A stretch of DNA of 64,000 bases, taken from NCBI GenBank assembly GCA_011032825.1, contig JAADJZ010000028.1:248001-312000 (forward strand), in the 5' to 3' direction. Source of the DNA: Massariosphaeria phaeospora (taxonomy: Eukaryota; Ascomycota; Dothideomycetes; Pleosporales). Positions within the stretch are counted from its first letter, which is position 1. Each line of letters starts with the position of its first letter. The position numbers and the translations under genes were made by a program. The notes beneath the pieces were generated by a model. The model saw nothing but the letters and a program-made list of their open reading frames with translations. It had not been told where the DNA came from and made no database searches. This document shows, piece after piece, positions 1 to 10,822 of this stretch.

Positions 1-1
1 C

Positions 2-151
2 TTGGTAGCGGAAGCGCGAGATGCTCCAGCCCACGGTCCAGTTGCGAAATCGATAGCGGCAGCTCTGGTCGAGTCTACTGGTAACCAAGAAAACAAGCAT
101 GGCACTTGTATTGCGGGGAAGATGCACGCGAGTTCCTTGAAAGGGGGGTGA
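2..151 (+). CDS. possible 3' end of a gene cut by the window edge
   Basis: A frame is open from the first bases to a TGA at 149-151 (49 codons). Its translation is Ala-rich (for example AKSIAAALVE) and ends in SSLKGG. No family is recognised and no start is visible, so it could be the last exon of a gene lying to the left, or chance. Confidence 0.2.
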   Translation: MVAEARDAPAHGPVAKSIAAALVESTGNQENKHGTCIAGKMHASSLKGG

Positions 152-914
152 TTGGTGGGTAGCCTTTGGGCGACTAGCTGAGATCTGGTATGCAACGCGT
201 TCTGTGATTTTTATGCATGCAGCTGGTGGTTCAATTCGATTGTCTATTTTGGCGGACAAGCTTGGAGTGTTTTGTACTTTAGCGACGGTCTTGATGACTT
301 GCGCTCGCTGCTCTGCTTTGCGTTAGTCTTGTATTATTACCACAATATGTAAGGTAGAGAACCCATATGCTGCTTCAAGAAGCGGCATACTTTCAAATCT
401 GGTTGAAAAGGCATACTGAATGCATTTGGATGTGGTGAAGGGGCCCTCACGTTGGATTGAAGTTCCTAGCAGACGCATCAAGTACCCTGCTACAGATGCG
501 ACCAGACACCCGCATAATGTCTGCGGCTCGGCTCGCGATCCCAGGTCTCCCTGAGGGTAATTAGATAGGTACTGCGAGCAACGTGTCATGGGAGCCTGAA
601 GTCGAATGTCAGAATGTCTCAACTCTCGGCAAGATTACCGTTCTTAACCTGACGTGAAGGCGTGTGCATAGACTTGCAACGTGGTACTCTTGCGCAGTTG
701 GTACTGGCCTCTTGGGCTCTCCAATCATATCATGATGATGACACAATGACTGTATCAGTTCGCAGATGCCATTGTATATTTCCCCGCACAACTGCCTCCG
801 TGGAACGAATGTGACTCGAGTAGAAGACCGCAGCATTTGGAGAAAGTAGGAGATGGGATTGGTGCAGACAGTGGTCCCCAACGTTTGCGAAGCCAAGCTT
901 AGGCACGGCAGTAT
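152..914. other. intergenic, nothing recognised
   Basis: Only short overlapping frames on both strands, without domain similarity or intron signals I could use. It contains the 3' flank of the MAPR-like gene to the right. Confidence 0.5.
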
Positions 915-1491
915 TCAATCGCCCTCTGACTGCAGCCGTCCCACAACGTTGTACCGTTTAGAAAAGAAGGTATGCCAGTCGTTGAGTACGCCGACTTCTT
1001 TTTCTGAAAGGCCAGAGTAATCGGCGATGCAGTCTTCTGGCTTCAAGGAAGAAAGCCCTAGAGCGCGGTTGGGCTCCTTTCCAGCGAAGACTGATGCCCA
1101 ATATGTAGTTAGTTGATGTCTCGCCAGCGAAGAATGCGTTATCAAAGCTGGGACAGGACGGACCATTATACTGCTTCCCCGGAGCGTATGTATCCTTGCC
1201 GCTGACATCGAAAACGTCACCCTAAGGCCTGTGAGCAATCCAATCGGGAGATAGAACCAGTCTTCTGAGGGAGCCAACGCACTTTGATGGCTACTAGAGT
1301 CGGGTAGTCTGCATTGGTGCCTGTGAATTCACAGATCAGCATGTAATCGAAGGAGGCGAGAGTAAAGCCTCACCATCACACATGGCGAGGTGTTCACGGC
1401 TAACTGCGTCGTCCTTGGGCGGCGCCAAGTCCACCGCCTGCTTGGGGGCGAACCGTTCTTTCTGCTGCTGTGGTTCTATGCCGTCCGACAT
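915..1491 (-). CDS. cytochrome b5-like heme/steroid-binding protein (MAPR/Dap1 type)
   Basis: A 129-residue protein rebuilt from four exons (1491-1374, 1320-1283, 1221-1164, 1090-915), all joined in phase through GT-AG introns. A Pro/Lys-rich lead of about 35 residues (APKQAVDLAPPKDD) precedes the b5-like fold of the membrane-associated progesterone receptor family: YPTLVAIKG, GDVFDVSG, KDTYAPGKQY, VFAGKEPNRALGLSSLKPED and the closing DWHTFFSKRYNVVG. In this family the domain binds heme through tyrosine, and yeast Dap1 supports sterol P450 enzymes. Unlike Dap1 and PGRMC1, no transmembrane segment is seen, so a soluble form is inferred. Start ATG at 1491 gives MSDGIEP; longer upstream frames lack an ATG. 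The family call is firm, the ligand unknown. Confidence 0.88.
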
Positions 1492-2073
1492 GGTAAAAAG
1501 AAAACCGAGATGGGTTCGTGAGCTGGGTGAGGTCACGTCGCCGCGGGTGAAGGGTTTTGAAACGCAGCCGAGCTTTGGCATGGAAGGAACGACTTGAGGT
1601 GGGGTGCCTCGTGGGTTAGCTGCGCCACAAATTACGCCACCGCCTAGCCACACTTCCTGCCGCTGTGTGATTCGCTCATCTTCATTTCAACGCTCGACGA
1701 CATCGACATGACTTGGTCGGGACGCCTAGCAGAGAAAAGTGAGGAATTCGGGAATATTGAGGAAGCTCAGTTTCTGGACCAATCATAGTGCATGGTAGCC
1801 TCACATATCCCGCAGCTGCATAGCCAACACACTCCTAGGCTACTATGGAAGCAGCGTCAAGAGCGTCGAATTATGGATATAAGCTACTGCCAGCTTGCCC
1901 TATTGATTCTAGACTGAAGAGAATGTTCTTTCATTAGGCTAAGATACAGCTCGAGCAACACTGCAGCACTGCAGCAGACACATGCTGACCAAGGCCAATG
2001 ATTTTGTCACAGATCCCTTTAGTGCAACTCACGGTCCCAGCCGTTGGCTCGACCGAGTTGCACGACTGTAACG
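1492..2073. other. intergenic: upstream of the b5-like gene and 3' flank of agmatinase
   Basis: Holds the promoter side of the minus-strand b5-like gene and the 3' end of the agmatinase gene. A short CTGCAG-containing repeat (GCACTGCAGCACTGCAG) lies near 1960. No further gene is supported. Confidence 0.45.
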
Positions 2074-4189
2074 TTACGCAGCGGTAATGACAGGCCCATG
2101 CACCATCAAGCCGAGCAATGACTGGACGATCTCAGCTGCTGCTAGTACGGTTGTTTCACCAACGTTGTCGTAGACCGGAGCGACTTCGACTACAAGCACG
2201 ATTAATCAGTATATATATATACACGTTACATCAACGAAGTACAGAGTGGAAACCTACCGACGTCTGCTCCGACGATCTGTAATCCGCGGAGGCCATCCAG
2301 AATTGATAGTAGTTCACGAGTGGACCACCCTCCTACCTCTGCAGTTCCCGTCGCTGTGCATGCATGTCAGCCATTCGCTCGAATTAACCCGGCCGTCTAC
2401 GCCCATAGAAGAAGCGGATCTGTACTACAGAACTTCCATAAGATAACGTCGTTGCATGCGGTCACTGGAAAAAAGGGATTGGTCGATCTCACCGGGTGCA
2501 AAGGCAGGGTCCAAGACGTCAATATCTACCGAGATATAGACTTTCGACCCCGAGACCCTTTCTTTCAGTTGCTCGATGACGCCTGTCACACCGACGCGGT
2601 CAAGATCTCTGGCTGTGATTATTTCGAAGCCGCAACGTACGTCATTTCTTACATCTCCTTTCCGGCGCATTACTGGTGCCCGAATACCAGCGTGAATCGA
2701 AGTGTTGCGGATCAAACCCTCCTCATGGGCGATGTGCAGAAATGTGCCGTGATTCACCCCACTGCATGCAGCGGGTAAGACAAGTTATGGACAGAATGAG
2801 CGGACACTGTAGATCACTTACGCATAATGTGAGACACCTCCACCTAATACTAGTTAGCACATTGAACAACCAGTGGTGCATATACTCACCTAGCACCTTT
2901 GGGTCCCAGGTGTCTAGAATATGTGTTAGCCATGTACATCAGGTGGGCTACTACATCTGTCAGCCACTCACCGATGTGACTGTCAAAGTGTATCACGCTG
3001 ACTTGGCCCCAGGCTTGGTGTGTCGATCGCAACGCGGAGAGAGTCGTTGTATGATCACCACCTAGCGTAATAATCCTAGGCGTGGGGTATTCACTAGAGT
3101 TGGCAGGTCGACCTGATATCAACTAATAATTGTATTAGTGCTGTCAGCATGTGTCTTAAAATGAGCGAATGTAGAGATCGCTCCAACCTGATGCGCAGCA
3201 TCTAATTGCCGTAAGGCAACAGTGTTGTCCTTGAAATGTCGTCAGCTCGATAATTCCGTTCGGAGTCCAAGATCGGCTCTTTTTTACCAGAAATGTCAGT
3301 GGTGCGTCGCCGCAATCCACGATCTTGGCCCAGCTTAGAAACACGTTCTCACCTAGAGGAACCCAAACCAAATCAGCCGACGGTACAAACACACAGACCG
3401 GGCAAGTAACCAACGGTATACTGATATTACACAAGTCTGTTGGTACTGTCCGATACCGGAGGAGCTTGAGTGACTCGATTGTGTCACCATCACCAAGGAG
3501 ATGGGTCGGGCTTTCGTTTAAAATGAATACTCACCAGTGTACACTGACCAAGCAGCCGCTGAATTGATCCGTCGAGACCCTCCACGAATACCTCCCGGCC
3601 CGAACCGAGCCCCAGGACGAGCAGTTACTCCCTACCGAGGAATCAGCCGAGATCGAATCAGATCTCCGGGACCCGAAATTCCTCTCGGAAAGATACGTGA
3701 TGTCAGGTAACCAGCGGAATCTACACCGCACGTCCAAGCTCTTCCGACTTTAATAGTCGTCCCTGCATGTAGTTGGCCACCGCATCCGCCATGTCCTTGC
3801 AGCCGATCCATGAAGTACGATCAGCTTCCGAGGCCCAAAAAGGCCATTTGTGAAACTAGCATTCTTCAAGATCTGCCAACCAAAGACGACAACTGCCCCT
3901 ACTAGATAACCCAGGGTCTTCGAAAAACATAGCATCAACATACCGTATCGAACGGAGCCCCAAGGATTGCAATGTCGTACTTCTCTACATGTTCACCCTC
4001 CGCAGCGAGACAATGCACATAAGGCAGATTGGCATACGTAGTCAGCCCTGCAAACGCTGAACCAGTACTGATATCGATGCCGACGTGAGCGAGAAAGGGT
4101 TGCTGCGAGTAGCCAGACGCTGGCGGAAAGGTGATTTCACGTGCATCTATGAGCGGCAAAAGAGCAGAGAGTAAGTGATAAGAAAACAT
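2074..4189 (-). CDS. agmatinase / ureohydrolase, probably secreted (10 exons)
   Basis: Rebuilt as ten exons: 4189-3944, 3631-3535, 3352-3288, 3229-3188, 3122-2972, 2913-2890, 2843-2822, 2761-2493, 2353-2258, 2189-2074. All phases close and give 375 residues, close to fungal agmatinases. The N-terminus MFSYHLLSALLPLIDA looks like a signal peptide. Family blocks follow in order: DIAILGAPFDT, GVTARPGARFGPGGIR, IVDCGDAPLTFLDN, ITLGGDHTTTLSALR, VIHFDSHIDTWDP, HYAGVNHGTFLHIA, YISVDIDVLDPAFAP, ATGTAEVGGW. These contain the His/Asp ligands of the binuclear Mn site (GGDHT, DSHID, DIDVLDP). Known reaction: agmatine to putrescine plus urea; related fungal enzymes can prefer other guanidines. Odd points: nine introns, two exons of only 24 and 22 nt, and introns 1 and 2 longer than usual. 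No broken residue was found. Confidence 0.9.
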
Positions 4190-4803
4190 CACAAGTATTG
4201 AGATGTAGGCGTCTAGAAGCTTCTCTGTTCGTGGGTGACGAAATGGTTGCCGGAAGTTAACCCACAAGATAGTGGCGGGGCTGGGGGGTTGGGCGCTAGT
4301 CTAGAACAGGAAAGAGATCGACACCGGCAAACCTTCCTGCCGAGACGTCTCCCCCACTCTTCCACTTCGACCGACACGACCGCGCTCACGACATATACTG
4401 TCCTATAGCCCGCCGATTGAGGCGAAATTGGCTACTATCGATGATATGCCTCTCTCGCGATTTTTCAGAACACTTTTGGACACGCGTTGTCGTGTTGCAC
4501 CCCGTTTACGCGTCGATTTGTACATTGACCCACCAATGCAGGCACAAGCGAATACGTCTCATGTTGTACAAGGCTGCGAATGCCCAGCGGAGGACGGGGC
4601 GCAGTTTCATCTCGGCCGGCGGGGCGTTCTGAGCTGACAACTTCTTCATCCCTATCTCAACTCACAAAACGAACCACTCACTCAGCGCACGCTCAAAACA
4701 ACTGGCGCTCGTCGCAGGTGCACATGAACACCTTCTATCACTATCTCGACTCGAATAACAGTATCGTTTTTGTCAGTTAAACCGCCTGAGATCATTCATA
4801 TAC
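4190..4803. promoter_or_regulatory. divergent upstream region (agmatinase / HET gene)
   Basis: About 610 bp between two divergent start codons, so it should hold both promoters. I see no clear TATA box or repeated operator-like motif. Confidence 0.4.
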
Positions 4804-6750
4804 ATGGAACTTCAATCACTCACCGATCTCGCCCCATATGGATATACAATGCAAGATGACTCTACTCTACAGCCTGCCAGGGACGAACATGACCATATTA
4901 TCAATTCGGACGTAGCTGTACAACCATATCAGCTATGCGCGAAGTGCTTAATCGTGCATAGAAAGATCTCCCTTGGAGAGTATCAGGAAAATCAGGAGTT
5001 GCCATTCTATGATTCCGACGATAAGGTGCGGCATTCGGCCATGCGAGGCTGTCATCTCTGTTCGCTGCTCTACAACCGGTGGAAACCTGCAGATACAGAG
5101 CCAAGGCCTGGGAGTCTCCAAGTCAGGCTCGGAGACGTAGGCGACGCCCAATGTCTCCAATACCAAGGTGTCTTTCTTTGGTTTTGGGCGGATCCGGACG
5201 TGCATCAAAGCATAGATCGGCTACAGTGGAACGTATCCAACTCGTCTAAATTGGCTTTTGACGCTGCGTCTACCTGCATCCAAGAGTGTCTGTCTTCACA
5301 TGATGAGTGCTGTCTTTATCAGAAGGCAGCCTTGTATAAACCGAGCCGCTTAATCGATACCCAGATTGAAGACCGCTCGCAGCTTCGACTTGTATTTCCT
5401 AAAGACGCCGTGCCATATCTGACGCTGAGTCATTGCTGGGGCAGCGCAGATTCCATCAAGCTGAGCTATGCAAACCTGGATCGATTACTGGATGGGTTCG
5501 ACGATCAAGATCTGCCCCGACTGTTTCGTGATTGCGTTACCGTTGTGAGACGTCTCGGGTTTCGCTACCTCTGGATCGATTCTCTTTGCATCCTTCAAGA
5601 CTCGACGGAGGATTGGCTGCACGAGGCAGGCCGTATGGGGGACATTTATCGAGGGTCTATCTGCACTATTGCAGCTGTTTCTGCTCTTGACAGCGGTTAT
5701 TCTCTGTTCACAAAATCTCACCCGCTCAGTGCATCGGATTGCTACCTATCAATACCGGGAAGTCCCGATGTGTATTTCCGTTATAGCACCCTACGTCGCT
5801 GCTCGAAACCTCTATATCGGCGAGCCTGGGTGGTACAAGAGAGAGTGCTGTCGTCCCGACTACTAGAGTATACCAATGACGAACTAAGATGGAACTGCCG
5901 GAAAAGAGGGTGGGCCACTCCTGGTATGGCCCCAAAGTCCCAATCCCAAGGAAGCTCACTGTCAACCTCTTGGAGCTCTCTCATCACACTACGACCTCTA
6001 TCGTCGCCTCTCCCTTTGCACTCCCGATTACTTGGGGAGTTCTGGTGGGGAAACATCGTGCGAGAATATTGCAATTCGAACTTGACACGCGAAAGCGACC
6101 GCTTGCATGCTTTCAAGGGTATAATGTCCACCTTACATCAAGAAACGGGTCTCGAATTCTCCGCCGCGGTTTGCAAAGACTTTTTCCCTTTTTCGTTGCT
6201 TTGGCAGACTGTGGACGTCTACGGAACCAAAGCCGATTGGAAGGCTTCACTTGTCCATCGTTATTCTTGGTTGTTTACATTCCGCAAGAGTTCATTATTA
6301 TTGCAACATCCAAGGCACTCGGATCATTTCTATGAGTATGCCCCAACAGTCTCATGGCCCGAGAATAATCGTATACTTCGGTTGAAAGGAAGGTGCGCGG
6401 GACCCTTTGCCGTTGAAGATAAGTATGACTCTTTTCTGCACCTACCGCGTGGTTTTGATCTTTTTCTTATGTTCGACTTCCACCCCTCGGAGATAACAAA
6501 AGTTCATCTACTATTGATGATAGTAGGATGCAATGATTTCAAAACTGAATTTGGGGTATTCGAGCGACGCAGTTTTCAATTAAGCGGCCTGGTTCTACTC
6601 CAAACTGAAGATGATGACAAGATTTGGGAGCGTATAGGGACCTTTACGATTGTGAAGAGTGGCCTGGTGGGCGAACCGAGTACAGAGCCTGAAGATCCGG
6701 CAACTCTCTTAGCCTATTTCCCAGACGAGAGGGAATTCGCTATACGATAG
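4804..6750 (+). CDS. HET-domain (heterokaryon incompatibility) protein
   Basis: An uninterrupted 648-codon frame. The N-terminal part carries CAKCLIVH and CHLCSLLYNRW, the Cys-rich lead common in this family. The HET domain follows at about residues 200-350, with its three hallmark blocks: YLTLSHCWG, RLGFRYLWIDSLCILQD...DWLHEAGRMGDIYRGS, and the later RAWVVQERVLSSRLLEY with LRWNC. HET proteins act in non-self recognition and cell death after hyphal fusion; whether this one does is inference. No NACHT, ankyrin or other partner domain is fused to it, and no partner gene of a known het pair lies beside it. ATG 4804 is the first in frame after the upstream region. The absence of introns is typical of HET genes. 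Confidence 0.93.
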   Translation: MELQSLTDLAPYGYTMQDDSTLQPARDEHDHIINSDVAVQPYQLCAKCLIVHRKISLGEYQENQELPFYDSDDKVRHSAMRGCHLCSLLYNRWKPADTEPRPGSLQVRLGDVGDAQCLQYQGVFLWFWADPDVHQSIDRLQWNVSNSSKLAFDAASTCIQECLSSHDECCLYQKAALYKPSRLIDTQIEDRSQLRLVFPKDAVPYLTLSHCWGSADSIKLSYANLDRLLDGFDDQDLPRLFRDCVTVVRRLGFRYLWIDSLCILQDSTEDWLHEAGRMGDIYRGSICTIAAVSALDSGYSLFTKSHPLSASDCYLSIPGSPDVYFRYSTLRRCSKPLYRRAWVVQERVLSSRLLEYTNDELRWNCRKRGWATPGMAPKSQSQGSSLSTSWSSLITLRPLSSPLPLHSRLLGEFWWGNIVREYCNSNLTRESDRLHAFKGIMSTLHQETGLEFSAAVCKDFFPFSLLWQTVDVYGTKADWKASLVHRYSWLFTFRKSSLLLQHPRHSDHFYEYAPTVSWPENNRILRLKGRCAGPFAVEDKYDSFLHLPRGFDLFLMFDFHPSEITKVHLLLMIVGCNDFKTEFGVFERRSFQLSGLVLLQTEDDDKIWERIGTFTIVKSGLVGEPSTEPEDPATLLAYFPDEREFAIR

Positions 6751-7207
6751 CTCAATGGGGACAACTCGGCGATCAGCAGAGAGCAGCATGATACGATACC
6801 TAATGTCTTTTTCTGTGGACAACAAACTTTCGGAATAATCGTTCCCTTCGCTAGAGATTTCCGCAACTTCGCACAATCGCAGCGCCATTGAGTATAAGCC
6901 AACCTCATCCTGCAAAAAGACCAAGCAAACCACTTGAGACTGCGCCCTGGACGTCTACGTAAGCATGACGACAACTCTTCCGATACATGTTCAGTTGCAA
7001 TAAACCGAAGTGCGCAGTCTCGACAGCTAAAAAGCGAAGAGGGGCCAAACAGGGAGCTTAAAGAACGGTTCATGAAGGAGAAGCAGTAACAAAAGAGAGA
7101 TTAAGAAGTACTACAGTAGTGCCAAATAGCGAATCGTGCAGAGCAGCAGTCGGATCTTAAAGATGCCATCCACATCCAATAAATGAGATCACCACGGCCA
7201 CCCGCCC
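6751..7207. other. convergent 3' region
   Basis: The HET gene and the SDR gene end here facing each other. Minus-strand frames of up to 119 codons exist but lack recognisable content. Confidence 0.4.
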
Positions 7208-8243
7208 TTACCGTATATCCGTAACACCCGTCTGAATCCGCTCTAACTTCGCCTTCAACTCTGCCCAGACCCTCTTCTGCAGGTCCTCGCCCTCCTTCCC
7301 CTTCGTCAAACCCCCTGTTGGTTTGACCTCACAATCCGGAACATACTGGCCATGGCTCTCACTTCCAGCAGTGGCTCCATACACTACCATACGCGACCCG
7401 ACTTCAGTCGTTCGAGCACCCATCGCTCCGGCAAGCGCATTGAGCATAGCGGATTGCTCGCGTCCGAGTTCACTCTTACAGTATCTGGGAGAACACAGCA
7501 TCAGCATTTGAGCCACACCAACGATACCGCGTAAACACGTACCCAGGACCGACATTGTTCACAATAACAGCACTTGACTCCAGCGGCGCCAAAGCCGCCA
7601 TCTGTTTGACAAGCAGGACCACCAAAAGCTTTGAGACGTTGTAACGGTCTGCCATGTTACTCTTTTTCTCGTCGCTGAGCGTTGCGAAAATCTGCCCCAA
7701 GGGTGCCTTGCTTTCTTTGAACTTGGCCATCAGGTACAGCTCGGAGCTGGTAATGGTGATATGGGTCTTCGTGCCAAATTTCCTAGCCGTCTCGCTCAGC
7801 TTCGGGTGCAACAAGAAGCCCAATAGTGCTGTGGAAACAACGTTCGTGGTTATCGTTTCTTCGTTGTCTTCAGATGTGCGGAAAGTTGACGCCCACATGC
7901 CAGCGTTCGCAATCAGAACATCGAGGCGCGGCAACTCTGTATTGGCCCGCTGTGTAAAGGCTTGGACCGAGGCGTACGAACTCATGTCCAGTTTCCATAC
8001 ATCGAGGACGTCTGCAGAGCAATTTGTTGAAGCTTGGATGGAGGTAGCGGCGGCCTTGCCTTTTTCGATGGTTCGACAGGCGAGGATGATTTTCGAGGCT
8101 CCGAGCCTGGCGATATGGCGGCAGGCTTCGAGGCCTAAGCCGCTGTTGGCGCCGGTCACAATGACCACTCTTCCAGAGAAAGAGGTGCTGGGGACCGGTG
8201 GGTCGTAGCACCATTGGTGGTAGAGGAACTTGGGCACGTTCAT
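7208..8243 (-). CDS. short-chain dehydrogenase/reductase
   Basis: Two exons (8243-7543 and 7484-7208), joined as P-G-Y-C across a GT-AG intron, give 325 residues. This is a classical Rossmann SDR: VVIVTGANSGLGLEACRHIA is the cofactor-binding glycine motif, VLIANAGMW the NAG motif, and the catalytic Ser (ITITSSE) and YNVSK pair are present. The tail NPGYCKSEL-type block is seen as NVGPGYCKSELGRE. The pattern resembles fungal retinol-dehydrogenase-like SDRs often found near secondary-metabolite genes; NADP(H) use is expected but not proven. Substrate unknown. It starts 447 bp from a divergent Zn2Cys6 regulator, so co-regulation is plausible. Confidence 0.9.
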
Positions 8244-8690
8244 GGTGAGTGAGGAACGGTAAAAGATTGTGATGGATGGTGATGCAGGTGGCTAGAGATG
8301 TCGGGTCCTAGGGTTCTTTATATTCGACGATCTTGGAACGGATATAGCGGTGTCACGGACGACACGTACTCTCGGACGAAACTCCCACTACATGCCCCGG
8401 CCATGATACGGACAAGCTGTCTGGAAAAGCGCAGCGTTATGGTTGTGGTGGTCGTGAATCGCGCACTAGGCCCGAACAGGTAAACGAGCCTGTGGGTCTG
8501 ACTAAAGCGAGCAAGCTATGATTGGCTCATCGGCCCCTAGTCAGCACTAACAAGGGGTAGCGCTCAAAGACAAGCCTCCCCGAGTCCCCGGATCCCCGGA
8601 TCCCCGATCGTGAGGCTGTGTCCTCGTTCACCTTTTCCAGTCAAACATACCAAGCTGTGACCCGATTCCGTCTTCTCTTCCGCAGTTCGC
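8244..8690. promoter_or_regulatory. divergent promoter between SDR and Zn2Cys6 regulator
   Basis: A 447-bp divergent interval. It contains a short tandem of CCCCGGATC-like units near 8588-8606 and several CGG/CCG triplets of the kind Zn2Cys6 proteins bind; binding is inference only. Confidence 0.4.
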
Positions 8691-10049
8691 ATGAGATTCA
8701 CATCGAGTCGCTCCCGTCCACAGGCTCGTTTACCATTTCTGGTCGCCTCAGGTCTGATGGCTACTATCGCTAGATTCCAAGTGCTCTCACTGCAGGGACG
8801 GGACTCCCGCCTGCGGGACTACAAACACCGGAAAGCCCATAGTAAGGTGCGGAGTGGATGTGTGGCCTGTAGGACGAAGCGAGTGAAGGTTTGATTGCCC
8901 TATATCCCTGTTCAGACCAACGGTTCGGCGACTCACACCTTACAGTGCGATGAGATCAAGCCAGCATGCAGGCGGTGCCAACGAAACGGACGATGTTGCA
9001 TGTACAGTCTGCCCCGAGAGACCGACATCCCACGCATCAGCGCCGTGACCGTCGTCCCGTACGACTGTCCTAGCGCTAGGCACGGCACTTCTAGTACCCA
9101 TCTCATCCAGCATATGCAGCGGGAGTGGCCGGAAATCTTCCTCTTCGGCCGCAATGAGACGCTCGTATCTCTGTTCCAGGCCAACGATCTGGTACGCCAC
9201 ACCATGCTCGCTGTTGTAGCATGCCACATCCGGCACCTCTCACCCAGAACGGTACAGCACCGCATCGCGGAGCATTTCCAACAGTCGCTAGCGCTCGAGG
9301 AGTACCAGCGAGCCTTGAATATACGGTATAGTCTTGACCAAGACGGGGTACACGCACTGGTTTTCAGTGCGGGTTTGCTGAACATGGTCGCATATTCGCT
9401 ACCCGGATCCGACTACGATGCCGCAGTTCTTGACCCACTAACGTCCTGGGTGTTCAGCGAACGCCAGGACCGCCTCAACTGGCTCGCCCTACAAGCCGGG
9501 CTCAAACCGCTCCTCGTATCGTTGTCCGCACACGCCAGTAGCGGCATCGACTTCCTCGGCACCATCTTCTTCGGGCCCAACAAGAAAACATGGGCCCTCA
9601 CACGCATGGGCGATCAAGCCCTCCAGCTCCCACCCCTCTGGAGCCGAGCCTTCAACCTCGCCAGTCCCAACCAGCCGCCCGGCTGCGACGTCCAGACGAA
9701 CTCCACCGACGAGATCCTCCGGCTGCCGCTTCTCGTCTTGACGCAGCTGCGGCAGCTCGATGCGGCGGGACCGCATACGCTGGCGCAGCTACAGTTCATG
9801 GGGAAAGTGGATGCCCGGTTCCAGAAGATGCTGTTTGAGCGCGACGAGCGCGCGCTGTGGATCTATGGGTACTGGTTTGGGCTCGTGTGTCGCTATGGCG
9901 GGTCTTGGTGGTGTCGGGAGAGGGCGATGCGCGATTACCGCGCGATTCGGATTTGGTTGGGAGGGCTTTGTTTGGGAGAGAGGCCGGGGGAGGAGGGGCG
10001 GTTATGGAGGGCGATGCTGGAGGAGTATGATGCGGCGCCGTTTTTGTGA
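8691..10049 (+). CDS. Zn2Cys6 fungal transcription factor
   Basis: Two exons (8691-8888 and 8946-10049) give 433 residues. The intron falls inside the zinc cluster: GCVACRTKRVK joins CDEIKPACRRCQRNGRCC, giving the six-cysteine binuclear pattern at about residues 56-84. After it come an HLIQHMQREWPEIFLF block and a helical region resembling the Upc2/sterol-uptake-regulator group of C6 proteins. Usual full-length members start close to the zinc cluster; here about 55 basic residues come first, and a second ATG at 8757 is a possible start. It acts in the nucleus; target genes are unknown, the divergent SDR being the obvious candidate. Confidence 0.88.
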
Positions 10050-10426
10050 GAGGTTGTAGTTCAAGAGATCCGACATGTGGAAACACTCGAACATGGTGCC
10101 CGGAATCTCCAGGTCCAATTTGCCCCTAAGCCTCGTTTGGCCCATTGGTCCTCCTACCCGGACACACGCCTAGCCACCAAACCCACGCACGGCTGACGCT
10201 TGTCATTGCGGCTGGTTGCTCAAGCGTGTTCGTGCGTCTATAGCATAGGGCAGCCCAGCACAACACCATCACTTATCGTCCGTCTTCCACACCACTAGCT
10301 CACAAACGCACCGCACAAACACCCATCTCCTCAAACGCCCACTTCCCTTCCCTTCCCTTCCTTTAAACCCCCAACTCCCTGATCCCCTACCCTTCGCACC
10401 TCACTCGTAGCACCACACCAACCACA
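10050..10426. other. upstream of the small membrane protein gene
   Basis: Ends in a polypyrimidine run (CTTCCC repeated near 10343-10361) just before the small gene, typical of fungal promoter or 5' leader DNA. No gene seen. Confidence 0.4.
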
Positions 10427-10609
10427 ATGTCCCTAACCACCACCTCCAAAATCGCCATCGCGCTCTCCACCACCACCCTCAGCATCCTCTTGATCTGTGC
10501 CATATTCCAATATCTACAACGCAGAAAACAGCATGTAAAGCGACAGAAGAAGGGGCCGAAGCGCGGTTGGGAGACGATGGCGGATGTGGAGTTGGAGGAG
10601 CGCACGTGA
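10427..10609 (+). CDS. small single-pass membrane protein, unknown
   Basis: A 60-codon frame beginning at an ATG in good context (CCACAATGTCC). The protein has a short Ser/Thr lead, one clear membrane segment (IAIALSTTTLSILLICAIF), and then a strongly basic stretch (RRKQHVKRQKKGPKRGW) that would face the cytosol. The first half uses C-ending codons like neighbouring real genes. No family recognised. It could be a genuine microprotein or chance; the membrane segment, start context and codon use favour the former. Confidence 0.5.
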   Translation: MSLTTTSKIAIALSTTTLSILLICAIFQYLQRRKQHVKRQKKGPKRGWETMADVELEERT

Positions 10610-10822
10610 CAGCGGCAATTCACCCCCCGAGCGGCTTACCGCAAAAGGCGCTGGAGGGAGTAGAACCTAGTATACAGGTATTAGGTTTCAGCGGCGAATC
10701 CAGTGCATAATATAACTATCTCGAAACCCATCCCGGATATCTTCCCCCCCTTCCATCCACACCCCTATACCCCCTACCCCCCAAAACATCCTCCCCTCCA
10801 CCAACACACCCCATATCCCCCC

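Noticed and set aside
2320..2778. 152-codon plus-strand frame over the agmatinase exons
   Set aside because: Antisense shadow; the minus strand carries clear ureohydrolase motifs.
7654..8208. 184-codon plus-strand frame antisense to the SDR gene
   Set aside because: It lies entirely over the SDR coding exon and has no recognisable content.
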